Source: an uncultured Pseudoxanthomonas sp. (lineage in GTDB: Bacteria > Pseudomonadota > Gammaproteobacteria > Xanthomonadales > Xanthomonadaceae). Taken from it: a DNA stretch of 12,249 nt. Position 1 is the stretch's first letter. Every line of letters starts with the position of its first letter. A model generated the notes under the pieces. The model had not been told where the DNA came from. It worked only from the letters and a program-made list of their open reading frames with translations, and searched no databases. Where the stretch lies: assembly GCA_946886405.1 (NCBI GenBank), contig CAMPIO010000102.1:1-12249 (forward strand), given 5' to 3'. Positions 1-6,613 of the stretch are shown piece by piece. The position numbers were made by a program, and so were the translations under genes.

Positions 1-57
1 GCATGGGCCTGCACCCGCATGTCCGAGAGTCGCACCCGCTCATCCGCGACGGCTGCC

Positions 58-900
58 TCAATCCCCCACCCCAATCTCCACCGCCGTCCCACTCACCCGC
101 ACCCCCTCGCTTACATCCACCGGCACCTCCACCCGCAACACACTCGGCCGTCCGAGATCGTGCCCCTGATGAATGGTGAACCTGCGGTCGGCGGGCAACC
201 GGTCCTGTGACGCCAGATACGCGCCCAGCGCGGCCGCCGCCGCGCCGGTGGCCGGATCTTCCACCACGCCGCCCGGCGGGAAGGGATTGCGTGCGTGCAG
301 CGTGTGCGCGTTCTCGCGCCACACCAGATTGATCGTGGTCCAGCCGCGCGCTGCCATCAACGCGGCGAGGGCATCGAAGTCGTAATGCAGGTCGGCCAGG
401 CGCGCGCGCGATGCGGCGGCGATCACCGGATGCCAGGCACCCGCATACGCCAGCCCGGGCGGCAAAGCGGAATCGAGTTCGTCGTGGCGCCAACCCAGCG
501 CCGCAAGCAACGCGTCCAGATCGGCGGACGACAACGCATCGATGCGCGGCGCGACGCTGGTCAGCGTGGCGACGAATCCGGCATCGACCGTCACCCGCAC
601 GCGTCCCGCCTGCGTGTGCAGCACGACATCGCCGGGACCGTGTGTGTGCGCCTGCGCGACCATCGCCGCGATGGTGGCGTGCCCGCAGAAACTCACTTCG
701 GCCAGCGGACTGAAGTAGCGCACATCGAGATCCCCGTCCGCGCGCGGCGACAGGAAGGCGGTTTCCGAATAGCCCACCTCGGCGGCGATGCGCTGCATGG
801 CATCGGCCGATAGGCCGCGCGCGTCCAGCACAACGCCGGCGGGATTGCCGCCGTGCGGGTCGGTGGTGAAGGCGCTGTAGCGCAGCACGGCAGCGGTCAT
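58..900 (-). CDS. PhzF-family phenazine biosynthesis-like isomerase/epimerase
   Basis: The 280-residue product has the length and motifs of the PhzF fold (two diaminopimelate-epimerase-like halves). The N-terminal NP-AGV segment lies at residues 19-23, the catalytic glutamate is in SETAF (E46), FCGHATIA is at 71-78, and the second-half EDPATGAAA is at 214-222. PhzF itself isomerises a dihydro-anthranilate in phenazine synthesis, but most family members lie outside phenazine clusters and their substrates are unknown. No other phenazine genes are visible here, so a phenazine role is not supported. The ATG overlaps the stop of the upstream yczE-like gene (ATGA at 897-900), so the two should be co-transcribed and translationally coupled, under the MocR regulator encoded divergently. 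The family call is secure; the substrate is unknown and is probably a small amino-acid-like or isochorismate-like compound. Confidence 0.93.
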   Translation of the reverse strand: MTAAVLRYSAFTTDPHGGNPAGVVLDARGLSADAMQRIAAEVGYSETAFLSPRADGDLDVRYFSPLAEVSFCGHATIAAMVAQAHTHGPGDVVLHTQAGRVRVTVDAGFVATLTSVAPRIDALSSADLDALLAALGWRHDELDSALPPGLAYAGAWHPVIAAASRARLADLHYDFDALAALMAARGWTTINLVWRENAHTLHARNPFPPGGVVEDPATGAAAAALGAYLASQDRLPADRRFTIHQGHDLGRPSVLRVEVPVDVSEGVRVSGTAVEIGVGD

Positions 901-1574
901 GGCGTTTCTCCGGCGACGGCGACGGGCGGATCGAGGCGCACCACCAGATAGCGCAGGAAGAACTGCGTCAGCGGGCCCACGCCGAACGCGAACAGCACGG
1001 TGCCGACACCGGCGACGCCGCCGAGCAGCATGCCGATGATCAGCACGGTGACTTCGATCAGCGTGCGGATGCGGCGGATCGACCAGCCGGTACGGCGCGC
1101 GAGTCCCGTCATCAATCCATCGCGCGGACCGGGCCCCAGCTGCGCGCCGATGTACAGCGCCGTGGCGACGGCGCACAGCACCACGCCCGCCAGCAGGTAA
1201 GCGATACGCAACGGCAGGCCCTCCGGCGTGCCGAGCAGGGCCAGGTTGAGGTCGGCGAACGGACCCAGCAGCAGCGTGTTGGCGAGCGTGCCCACGCCCG
1301 GCATCTGCCGCAGCGGAATCCAGGCCAGCAGCACGCCCACGGCGGTGAGCACCATCACCATGCCGAACGACAGCGGCAGGTGCCGCGACACGCCCAGGTG
1401 GAACACGTCCCACGGCGAGGCGCCGACCGCGCCTTCGATCATCAGCGCGATGGCCAGGCCGTACAGCCACAGGCCGACCAGCAGGCGCAGCAGGCGTTCC
1501 GGCAAGCGGCCGGCTTTCAGTTGGGCGAGCGGACCAAGATTGGCGAGGCCGGTAGGCGTGGGGTGCGGTTTCAT
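897..1574 (-). CDS. YczE/YitT-family integral membrane protein
   Basis: The 225-residue hydrophobic protein has about five or six predicted membrane segments (roughly residues 27-46, 69-86, 96-115, 122-143 and 171-207, the last possibly two). Family-like conserved loops are GASPWDVFHLG at 51-61 and a glycine/arginine-rich stretch, LGPGPRDG, at 146-153. This matches the YczE type of membrane protein, whose biochemical role is not established. I chose the ATG at 1574 rather than one at 1616: it mirrors the start of the divergent mocR gene exactly, and the longer form would add 14 polar residues running across the promoter. No Shine-Dalgarno sequence precedes the ATG; a GATCGT element ends 6 nt before it, so the mRNA may be leaderless. 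The gene pairs with a divergent MocR regulator, as in Bacillus subtilis yczR/yczE (known from family literature), and is followed by phzF. A transport or export role is possible but unproven. Confidence 0.85.
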   Translation of the reverse strand: MKPHPTPTGLANLGPLAQLKAGRLPERLLRLLVGLWLYGLAIALMIEGAVGASPWDVFHLGVSRHLPLSFGMVMVLTAVGVLLAWIPLRQMPGVGTLANTLLLGPFADLNLALLGTPEGLPLRIAYLLAGVVLCAVATALYIGAQLGPGPRDGLMTGLARRTGWSIRRIRTLIEVTVLIIGMLLGGVAGVGTVLFAFGVGPLTQFFLRYLVVRLDPPVAVAGETP

Positions 1575-1637
1575 GGGGCCACGATCCCTGCAATTGGCCC
1601 TTTTCTCCAGAGCCAATCCTGCGATAGTGGCCCCATG
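1572..1637. promoter_or_regulatory. Divergent mocR/yczE control region with concentric inverted repeats
   Basis: Only 60 bp separate the two divergent ATGs. The outer arms are CATGGGGCCAC (1572-1582) and GTGGCCCCATG (1627-1637), perfect reverse complements containing the two start codons. Extending inward by four bases gives 14 of 15 matches (GATC versus GATA). The inner arms are ATTGGC (1593-1598) and GCCAAT (1612-1617), 13 bp apart. Both repeats are centred at about 1605. A further direct copy, ATTGGCCC, lies inside mocR at 1646-1653. GATAGT (1623-1628) and, on the other strand, GATCGT (1586-1581) sit 6 nt before each ATG, where a -10 box for leaderless mRNA would be. The -35 matches are poor, as expected for a regulated promoter. 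I infer that MocR binds the inner repeat and controls both directions. Confidence 0.6.
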
Positions 1638-3086
1638 GAACGTTCATTGGCCCCCGATCGCCTCGCCACGCTGGTCGGCGACTTCCCCCGCGCCCCCGCC
1701 TATCGCGGCCTGCGCCAGGCGCTGCAGGAACTGATCGGCGATGGCCGCATTCCATTGGGCACGCGACTGCCCAGCGAGCGAGCGGTGACCCAGGCACTGG
1801 GCGTGTCGCGCAACACCGTGACCCGCGCGTATGCGGATCTGGTGGCGGCCGGCTTCGCCACCGCGCGGCAGGGCGCCGGCACCTACGCCACCGTGCCCAT
1901 CGACCGTCGGCGCGCGCACGACCATGCGCTGCACACGGTGGACCGGGCGCACGCGGCGGACGGCGTGATCGATCTCAACTGTGCCGCCGGTGCGGCCACG
2001 CCGGGTGTTGCCGCCGCCTATGCGCGCGCCCTCGACGCGCTGCCCGCATACCTGGCCAGCGACGGCTACCTGCCGTCGGGATTGCCGGCGTTGCGCGCAC
2101 GCGTCGCGGCGAACTACACGCAGCGCGGCCTACCCACCGTGCCGGAACAGATCGTCGTCACCACGGGTGCGCTGTCGGCCACGGCGATCATCGCGCGTGC
2201 GCTGACGCGGCCGGGCGACCGGGTGATGATCGAGTCGCCGGTGTACTCGAACGCGATCGAAGCGCTGCGGCTCGGCGGCGGACGCCTGGTCAGTGCGCCG
2301 CTGGCCGATGCACTGGGCGATGAAGGCTGGGACTTGGCGGCGATCGAGGCGACGCTGCGGCAGACGGCGCCGCGCATTGCCTACCTGATTCCGGATTTCC
2401 AGAACCCCACCGGCTTCCTGATGGACGACGCACAGCGCGCCCGTTATGCCGCCGCGCTGCATGCCACGCGCACGGTGGCAATCGTCGACGAGACACTGCA
2501 GTCCACCGGGCTGACCGATGCGGCCATGCCGGCGCCGTTCGCGTCGCACGCACCGGACACCTACACCGTCGGCAGTGCCTCGAAGCTGTGCTGGGGCGGC
2601 CTGCGCGTGGGCTGGATCCGCGCACCGCGCGAAGCGGTGGACCGCCTGATCGCCGCGCGCGTGCAGATGGACCTGGGCAGCTCGTTGTTCGATCAGCTGG
2701 TGGTGACAGAAATACTGGGTGCCGACGACGTGCTGTCCGCGCGCCGCGACCAACTGCGGCAACGCCGCGACGCACTCGCAGGCGCGTTGCGCGACCTCCT
2801 GCCCGACTGGCGTTTCCGCCTGCCCGACGGCGGCATGTCGCTGTGGGTACGGATGCCGCACGGCAGTGCGACGCAACTGGCCGTGGACGCGGAACGCCAC
2901 GGCGTTCACCTGGCGCCGGGGCCGGTCTTCAGCGTCGAGGGCGGTGCCGACCAGTGGCTGCGGATTCCGTTCGCGCGCCCGGAGGAGCAGCTGGTGCAGG
3001 CGGTACGGGTGATGGCGGAGACGTGGTCGGCACGCCCGCAGGATGCCGGCGCGCCACTGCGACGCGGAGCACGGCTGATCGCATGA
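1635..3086 (+). CDS. MocR-type transcriptional regulator (GntR wHTH + PLP aminotransferase-like domain)
   Basis: This 483-residue protein has the classic MocR layout. A GntR winged helix at about residues 21-88 carries LPSERAVTQALGVSRNTV (45-62) and the wing QGAGTY. A polar linker follows at about 90-115, then a fold-type I aminotransferase-like domain from about 116 to 470. The PLP residues are intact: N257 in DFQNPTG, D285 in VDET, the Schiff-base lysine K317 in GSASK, and R443 in LRIPF, where fold-type I enzymes bind the substrate carboxylate. It should therefore bind PLP and an amino compound and use this to switch DNA binding. It is transcribed divergently from yczE-phzF over a symmetric operator and probably controls both that operon and itself. 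The ATG at 1635 has no Shine-Dalgarno sequence and starts at the motif GATAGTGGCCCCATG. Direct enzymatic transamination is less likely but not excluded. Confidence 0.93.
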   Translation: MERSLAPDRLATLVGDFPRAPAYRGLRQALQELIGDGRIPLGTRLPSERAVTQALGVSRNTVTRAYADLVAAGFATARQGAGTYATVPIDRRRAHDHALHTVDRAHAADGVIDLNCAAGAATPGVAAAYARALDALPAYLASDGYLPSGLPALRARVAANYTQRGLPTVPEQIVVTTGALSATAIIARALTRPGDRVMIESPVYSNAIEALRLGGGRLVSAPLADALGDEGWDLAAIEATLRQTAPRIAYLIPDFQNPTGFLMDDAQRARYAAALHATRTVAIVDETLQSTGLTDAAMPAPFASHAPDTYTVGSASKLCWGGLRVGWIRAPREAVDRLIAARVQMDLGSSLFDQLVVTEILGADDVLSARRDQLRQRRDALAGALRDLLPDWRFRLPDGGMSLWVRMPHGSATQLAVDAERHGVHLAPGPVFSVEGGADQWLRIPFARPEEQLVQAVRVMAETWSARPQDAGAPLRRGARLIA

Positions 3087-3119
3087 TGTCGGAGGCGTAG
3101 CGATGTCGCGGCCGCTCAC

Positions 3120-3605
3120 TCAATGGTCGGGCATGTCGTCGCGCCCCTTGGCTCGCGACACGCGGCGCTCCATCCACGCCAATACGGAAAGCACGGCCAG
3201 CGTCAGCAGCGTGGCCATCAAGGCCAGCCAGCCATGGCCGAAGCCCACCGCCACGCCGATCACCGCCACCATCAACAGCGAGGCGGCGGTGGTGATGCCG
3301 GCGACCACGCGGCCGCGATGCGCGATCATGGTGCCGGCGCCGATGAAGGCCACGCCGGCGATTACCGCTTCCACCAACCGGAACGGATCGATCTGCACGC
3401 GACCGTCATGGTCGTGCTGCGCCTGCGCCAGCATCATGTCGCCCATGCCGGTCAGCATGGCGGCGGCACCCGCGACCAGCGTGTGCGTGCGGAAGCCGGC
3501 CGGCCGGTCCTTCATCTCGCGCTCCAGGCCGACGACGCCACCCAGCAGCATCGCGAACGCGATGCGGGCGACCACCGGCGCCTGTGCTTCCCATCCATCG
3601 AACAT
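3120..3605 (-). CDS. MgtC/SapB-family inner membrane protein (short form)
   Basis: The 161-residue protein begins with the family signature: a first helix with AMLLGGVVGLERE (18-30), then RPAGFRTHTLV (34-44), then helices at about 40-60, 78-95, 103-124 and 126-144. IAGVAFIGAGTM (82-93) and GITTAAS (103-109) are typical of the membrane domain of MgtC/SapB. It lacks the cytoplasmic C-terminal domain of Salmonella MgtC, which is usual for the many short family members whose function is unknown. Links to Mg2+ limitation or virulence are known only for some long members and should not be carried over. The ATG at 3605 was chosen because a strong AGGAGGT lies 6 nt upstream; an earlier in-frame ATG at 3707 would overlap the preceding gene. 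It is the last gene of a leftward group and ends 33 bp from the convergent mocR stop. Confidence 0.88.
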   Translation of the reverse strand: MFDGWEAQAPVVARIAFAMLLGGVVGLEREMKDRPAGFRTHTLVAGAAAMLTGMGDMMLAQAQHDHDGRVQIDPFRLVEAVIAGVAFIGAGTMIAHRGRVVAGITTAASLLMVAVIGVAVGFGHGWLALMATLLTLAVLSVLAWMERRVSRAKGRDDMPDH

Positions 3606-3611
3606 GGCGTG

Positions 3612-3618
3612 ACCTCCT
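3612..3618 (-). promoter_or_regulatory. Ribosome binding site of the mgtC-like gene
   Basis: AGGAGGT on the minus strand lies 6 nt before the ATG at 3605. It is the strongest Shine-Dalgarno match in the window and decides the start of the MgtC-family gene against the in-frame ATG 34 codons upstream. Confidence 0.8.
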
Positions 3619-3664
3619 GCATCCGATGCTTCCACCGCCGCGGTCAACGCGATGCGAAGGTGGA

Positions 3665-4825
3665 TCAGCGTGCGGCGGGCAAAGGTCCCGGCAGCAACGA
3701 GCGCCATTCCGGATTGTCCGGCAGCCAGCCGGCGGGCGGTTCCGTGGCGATGCCGTTGAGCTGCAGCTGGTCGCGCATGGCGGCAAGCTCTCCGTCGCGG
3801 AAGACACGGTCCAGATAGTCCACGCGCATGCGCCGCTCGGTCACGGGCCGCTGGTACTGGCGCAACACGTTGTCGAAGACCCAGGCGGAGCGCCGCAGGC
3901 GTTCCTGTGCGGCACGGCGTTCGTCATCCGTGCTGGCCCACTCGACCAGGCGCGGGAGCGCGATGCGCGGGCCCAGCAGTGTTGACTCGTCGCTGGCGAG
4001 CAGGGTGTAGATCCGCTTGCATGCGGACAGCGCATCGGCCGGCAGTCGTCCCACCTGCGCCCGGCAACGTTGCGTGATCGGATAAAGCGCCGGCATCGCG
4101 AAAGCCGTATTGAGCGACATCACCGTGAGGCCGGCCAGGTCCTGCGGTGTCGCTGCGCGCCCCAGGCCGAAGTCGTCGCCCATCGCGGCGGCCAGGGCCG
4201 GCTCCAGCGAAGGCGCGGGCGCCTCGCGCAGCGCCGACAGCATCAGCGCGCCGAGATCGTTGATCCGCGAGCGGTGATGCGTCCCCTCAGCGGCCGTCCG
4301 CCAGTAACGGTCTGCCGCCACACTGTCCTTGCGCACCACGGCATCCTGGTACGCCATCAGCAGGAGTTCGGCGTTGCCCGGATCGGCCGTCATCAGCCGC
4401 TGGAGCAGGCGTTCGCGATCGCAGGTGGCACCGGTCGCCGCGCAGGCATGCAGCAGCGTCCAGTCCACCAGCGGATCGTCGCCGCGGGCAGCGGCGTAGG
4501 CCGCCTGGATCCACGCGCGTGCCTGGGGCCTCGCGAACGATTCCTGCGCTTCGATGTGCGCGACATCGGTTTCCGCAGGCCACAGCCAGCCCGCGACCAG
4601 CAGGTCGCGGGGCGTGCCGCGCGCCGCCACCGTCCGCAGGTGAGCTTCCACATTCGCGCGCCAGGCGTCGTGCCAGGCCTGGTTGGCCGCCGCCAGCGGC
4701 GGGGCATCGGTCGCGAGCTGCATGGGCGTTGCCGGCGGGGGTTGCTGCTGCGCGTTCGCCGATCCCAGCGCGAACAACGACGCCATCGCCACCCGCCACA
4801 TGCCGCTCTTTCCTGCCTTGCGCAT
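3665..4825 (-). CDS. Predicted secreted protein of unknown function, helical/TPR-like
   Basis: I do not recognise a family. The 386-residue product starts with a clear signal peptide: charged MRKAGK, a hydrophobic stretch to about residue 20, and cleavage probably after GSANA (21-25) before QQQPP. The mature protein is rich in alanine, leucine and arginine and looks helical. A segment around 138-167 (LLQRLMTADPGNAELLLMAYQ) resembles one TPR or Sel1-like repeat. Four cysteines (C128, C135, C254, C269) could form two disulphides in the periplasm. No catalytic motif is visible. The ATG at 4825 was chosen because AGGAG lies 6 nt upstream and the signal peptide then begins naturally; a start at 4855 would add ten charged residues before it. 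It lies 66 bp after the AEC transporter and 59 bp before the mgtC-like gene, so co-transcription is possible. Confidence 0.8.
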   Translation of the reverse strand: MRKAGKSGMWRVAMASLFALGSANAQQQPPPATPMQLATDAPPLAAANQAWHDAWRANVEAHLRTVAARGTPRDLLVAGWLWPAETDVAHIEAQESFARPQARAWIQAAYAAARGDDPLVDWTLLHACAATGATCDRERLLQRLMTADPGNAELLLMAYQDAVVRKDSVAADRYWRTAAEGTHHRSRINDLGALMLSALREAPAPSLEPALAAAMGDDFGLGRAATPQDLAGLTVMSLNTAFAMPALYPITQRCRAQVGRLPADALSACKRIYTLLASDESTLLGPRIALPRLVEWASTDDERRAAQERLRRSAWVFDNVLRQYQRPVTERRMRVDYLDRVFRDGELAAMRDQLQLNGIATEPPAGWLPDNPEWRSLLPGPLPAAR

Positions 4826-4831
4826 TACCCA

Positions 4832-4836
4832 CTCCT
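4832..4836 (-). promoter_or_regulatory. Ribosome binding site of the secreted-protein gene
   Basis: AGGAG on the minus strand lies 6 nt before the ATG at 4825. It supports the start that gives a clean signal peptide. Confidence 0.65.
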
Positions 4837-4868
4837 GTCGGGAACGAGCCGGCACCTTCGCACGATGC

Positions 4869-4890
4869 CGCGCGTTGCGCCAACCGCGCG
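4869..4890 (-). terminator. GC-rich stem-loop just after the AEC transporter stop
   Basis: Directly after the TAG of the transporter gene the minus strand can fold as CGCGC, a one-base bulge, GTTG, a 3-nt GCG loop, CAAC and GCGCG, giving a 9-bp stem. There is no U-tract, so it is not a typical intrinsic terminator. It may protect the transporter mRNA 3' end, attenuate read-through into the secreted-protein gene, or have no role. Confidence 0.35.
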
Positions 4891-4891
4891 A

Positions 4892-5809
4892 CTACGCCAC
4901 CAGCCTCCCGACCACCCACGCCCACATCGGCAGGGTCGCCAGCGACAGCAGGATGCCGTAGCCGACCAGCGCTGCGGCGAGTCGCGGCGCGAGCTGGTGG
5001 GAAATGGCGAGGGCGGCCGCCGTGATCATGGTGGGCATGGCCGATTCCAGCACGTTCGCCTGCAGCATCTCGCCACGCATGCCGAAGGCCAGCGACAGCG
5101 GCACCGCCAGTGCCGGCATGACGAGCAGGCGCAGCAGCAGGCCGACGGCGAGCGGCTTCAACTCGTCGCGCGGCAGTTTCAGCTGCAGGGTCAGACCGAC
5201 CGCCAGCATCACCAGCGGCAGCATGGCGTCGGCCAGCTTCTGCAATGCCGAGCCGATCCACGCGGGCGGCTGCTCCGGCATCAGCGTCAGGCCGAACAGC
5301 AACGCCCACACCGGCGGGAACTTCGCGATGCGCCGTGCGATCTCGCGCGCCGTGGGCGGTGCGTCGCCGCCATAGCGTGCCAGCACGTACAAGCCGAACG
5401 TCGACAACAGGATGAAGGTGCCGAACTGGTCGTACACCACGGCGTAGGGCAACGCGTGCTCGCCCAGCAGCGCGCGCACCATCGGGTAGCCGATGAAACT
5501 GCTGTTGCACAGCGCCACGCACAGCAGGAGCACGGCATGCTCGTCGCGGCGGAACTTGAACACGCGCGTAGCCAGGGCGACCAGCGCCACGGTCGCCACC
5601 GTCAGCAACCACGGCGTGACGACCACACCCATCAGCGACGGATCCAGGCGAAGACGCGGTACGTAGGTCAGCATCGCCGCCGGCAGACAGACGTACAGCA
5701 CCACGCGGTTGATGACGTCGCCGGCGTTGTCGGGGAACGCACGCAGGCGCGCGAACAGCATGCCGAGCGCCAGCATGGTCAGGATGAGGGCGAAGGCATC
5801 GAATGCCAT
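4892..5809 (-). CDS. AEC (auxin efflux carrier)-family transporter
   Basis: This 305-residue membrane protein has the about ten-helix, two-repeat layout of the AEC family. The family hallmarks are visible: NRVVLYVCLPAAML at 34-47 in the first repeat, CNSSFIGYPMV at 101-111, and ESAMPTM at 255-261, the equivalent broken-helix region in the second repeat. Bacterial members such as malate or malonate transporters carry organic anions or amino acids; the substrate cannot be read from sequence. The usual length is 300-320 residues, so the protein appears complete. The ATG at 5809 gives a standard N-terminus that enters the first helix (AFALILTMLALGML), though no good Shine-Dalgarno sequence precedes it. 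It is the first gene of a leftward group and diverges from the COG2945-type hydrolase across 144 bp. Confidence 0.9.
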   Translation of the reverse strand: MAFDAFALILTMLALGMLFARLRAFPDNAGDVINRVVLYVCLPAAMLTYVPRLRLDPSLMGVVVTPWLLTVATVALVALATRVFKFRRDEHAVLLLCVALCNSSFIGYPMVRALLGEHALPYAVVYDQFGTFILLSTFGLYVLARYGGDAPPTAREIARRIAKFPPVWALLFGLTLMPEQPPAWIGSALQKLADAMLPLVMLAVGLTLQLKLPRDELKPLAVGLLLRLLVMPALAVPLSLAFGMRGEMLQANVLESAMPTMITAAALAISHQLAPRLAAALVGYGILLSLATLPMWAWVVGRLVA

Positions 5810-5892
5810 GGTGCGGCGGGTGACGGCGTGGGGTCCGCAGGATCGCACAGCAATGGGGGAAGCGCTGCGGTACCTTGGTCGCACGCTCTGTT

Positions 5893-5925
5893 CCCTCGTT
5901 CCCGCGACGGCCGGAATGACGAGGG
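5893..5925. repeat. Degenerate REP-like palindromic element
   Basis: CCCTCGTTCC (5893-5902) and GGAATGACGAGGG (5913-5925) form an imperfect hairpin around a CGCGACGGCC centre. The right arm has three extra bases (ATG) relative to the left. The design CCTCGTCATTCCCGC...GCGGGAATGACGAGG is a common dispersed palindrome in Xanthomonadaceae genomes (from memory), and here the left arm has lost CAT. It lies in the gap between divergent genes, just upstream of the hydrolase promoter. It could act as an mRNA-end or nucleoid-associated element, or be a passive remnant. Confidence 0.6.
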
Positions 5926-5941
5926 GGCGACACCCAGGGCT

Positions 5942-5953
5942 TATCATGACCAC
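5942..5953 (+). promoter_or_regulatory. Putative leaderless promoter of the alpha/beta hydrolase-zapE operon
   Basis: TATCAT (5942-5947) matches the sigma-70 -10 consensus at five of six positions and ends exactly 6 nt before the ATG at 5954. Transcription would therefore start on or beside the A of the start codon. No Shine-Dalgarno sequence is visible. A convincing -35 is missing: the 5919-5924 region falls in the REP-like repeat. Confidence 0.4.
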
Positions 5954-6613
5954 ATGACGACTCCCGCCTTTCCCACTGCATCCGGCCCGATCACCCTCGA
6001 TGGCCCGGAAGGTCCATTGGAAGCCCACGTCGACTGGCCGGAAGACGGCGAGCCGGTGGCGCCGGTCACCGCCGTGGTCTGCCATCCCCTGCCCACCGAG
6101 GGCGGCACCATGCACAACAAGGTGGTGGTGATGGCCGCGCGCAGCCTGCGCGAACTCGGCGCGGTGACGGTTCGCTTCAACTTCCGGGGCACCGGTGCCT
6201 CGGCCGGCTTCTTCGACCACGGCGATGGCGAAGTGGACGACCTGCGTGCGGTGGTGCAGTGGGCGCGCGATCAGCGGCCGGGCACGCAACTGTGGTTGGC
6301 CGGCTTCAGCTTCGGGGCGTATGTGTCGCTGCGCGCGACGGACGCGCTGCAACCGGATGCACTGGTCTCGATCGCGCCGCCTGCCGGCCGCTGGGACTTC
6401 GCCGCCATCACGCCACCGACCTGTCCGTGGCTGGTGATCCAGGGCGAAGAGGACGAGATCGTCGAACCGCAGGCGGTGTACGACTGGCTCGATTCGCTGA
6501 AACAGCCACCGGAACTGATCCGCATGCCGGAGACCAGCCACTTCTTCCACCGCAAGCTGATGGACCTGCGCGGCGCCATCAAGCACGCGATGAAAGGCTA
6601 CGTGCCGGCGTGA
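5954..6613 (+). CDS. Alpha/beta hydrolase, COG2945 type
   Basis: The 219-residue protein has a compact alpha/beta hydrolase core. The early segment CHPLPTEGGTMHNKVV (43-58), then RFNFRGTGAS (74-83), are characteristic of the COG2945 group. The nucleophile elbow is GFSFG with S119, the acid is probably D167 in GEEDEIVEP, and the base is H196 in TSHFFH. All three lie in the expected order, so it should be an active cytosolic serine hydrolase; the substrate is unknown. There is no signal peptide. The ATG at 5954 fits the promoter spacing; the ATG at 5946 is in another frame and stops after three codons. The stop overlaps the zapE start (TGATG, 6611-6615), showing a coupled operon. Confidence 0.88.
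   Translation: MTTPAFPTASGPITLDGPEGPLEAHVDWPEDGEPVAPVTAVVCHPLPTEGGTMHNKVVVMAARSLRELGAVTVRFNFRGTGASAGFFDHGDGEVDDLRAVVQWARDQRPGTQLWLAGFSFGAYVSLRATDALQPDALVSIAPPAGRWDFAAITPPTCPWLVIQGEEDEIVEPQAVYDWLDSLKQPPELIRMPETSHFFHRKLMDLRGAIKHAMKGYVPA

Noticed and set aside
1..57. A short open stretch on the minus strand beyond phzF, either from an ATG at 43 or in the frame reading EAAVADERVRLSDMRVQAH
   Set aside because: It runs off the window edge. Nineteen codons are too few to show a family or pick a start, so no gene is called, though another leftward gene may begin here.
58..900. Phenazine biosynthesis cluster
   Set aside because: Only a PhzF-family protein is present; no phzA/B/D/E/G-like genes are nearby, and the family is mostly found outside phenazine clusters.
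901..1797. Upstream extension of the phzF frame to a 579-codon product
   Set aside because: The PhzF fold starts at the ATG at 900. The extension overlaps yczE and the start of mocR in other frames and has antisense-like composition.
2130..3119. A 329-codon open frame antisense to mocR
   Set aside because: The plus-strand frame has an intact GntR and aminotransferase-like domain; the antisense product shows no recognisable motif.
3621..3666. Small inverted repeats (GCATC/GATGC and TCCACC/GGTGGA) before the mgtC-like gene
   Set aside because: Stems of 5-6 bp are expected by chance in such GC-rich DNA; there is no T-tract and no riboswitch-like structure.
4070..6613. An open frame of 847 codons on the plus strand
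   Set aside because: Only its last 220 codons (from 5954) are a real gene. The rest runs antisense to the secreted-protein and AEC transporter genes and is rich in Arg, His and Gln, typical of GC-rich antisense frames.
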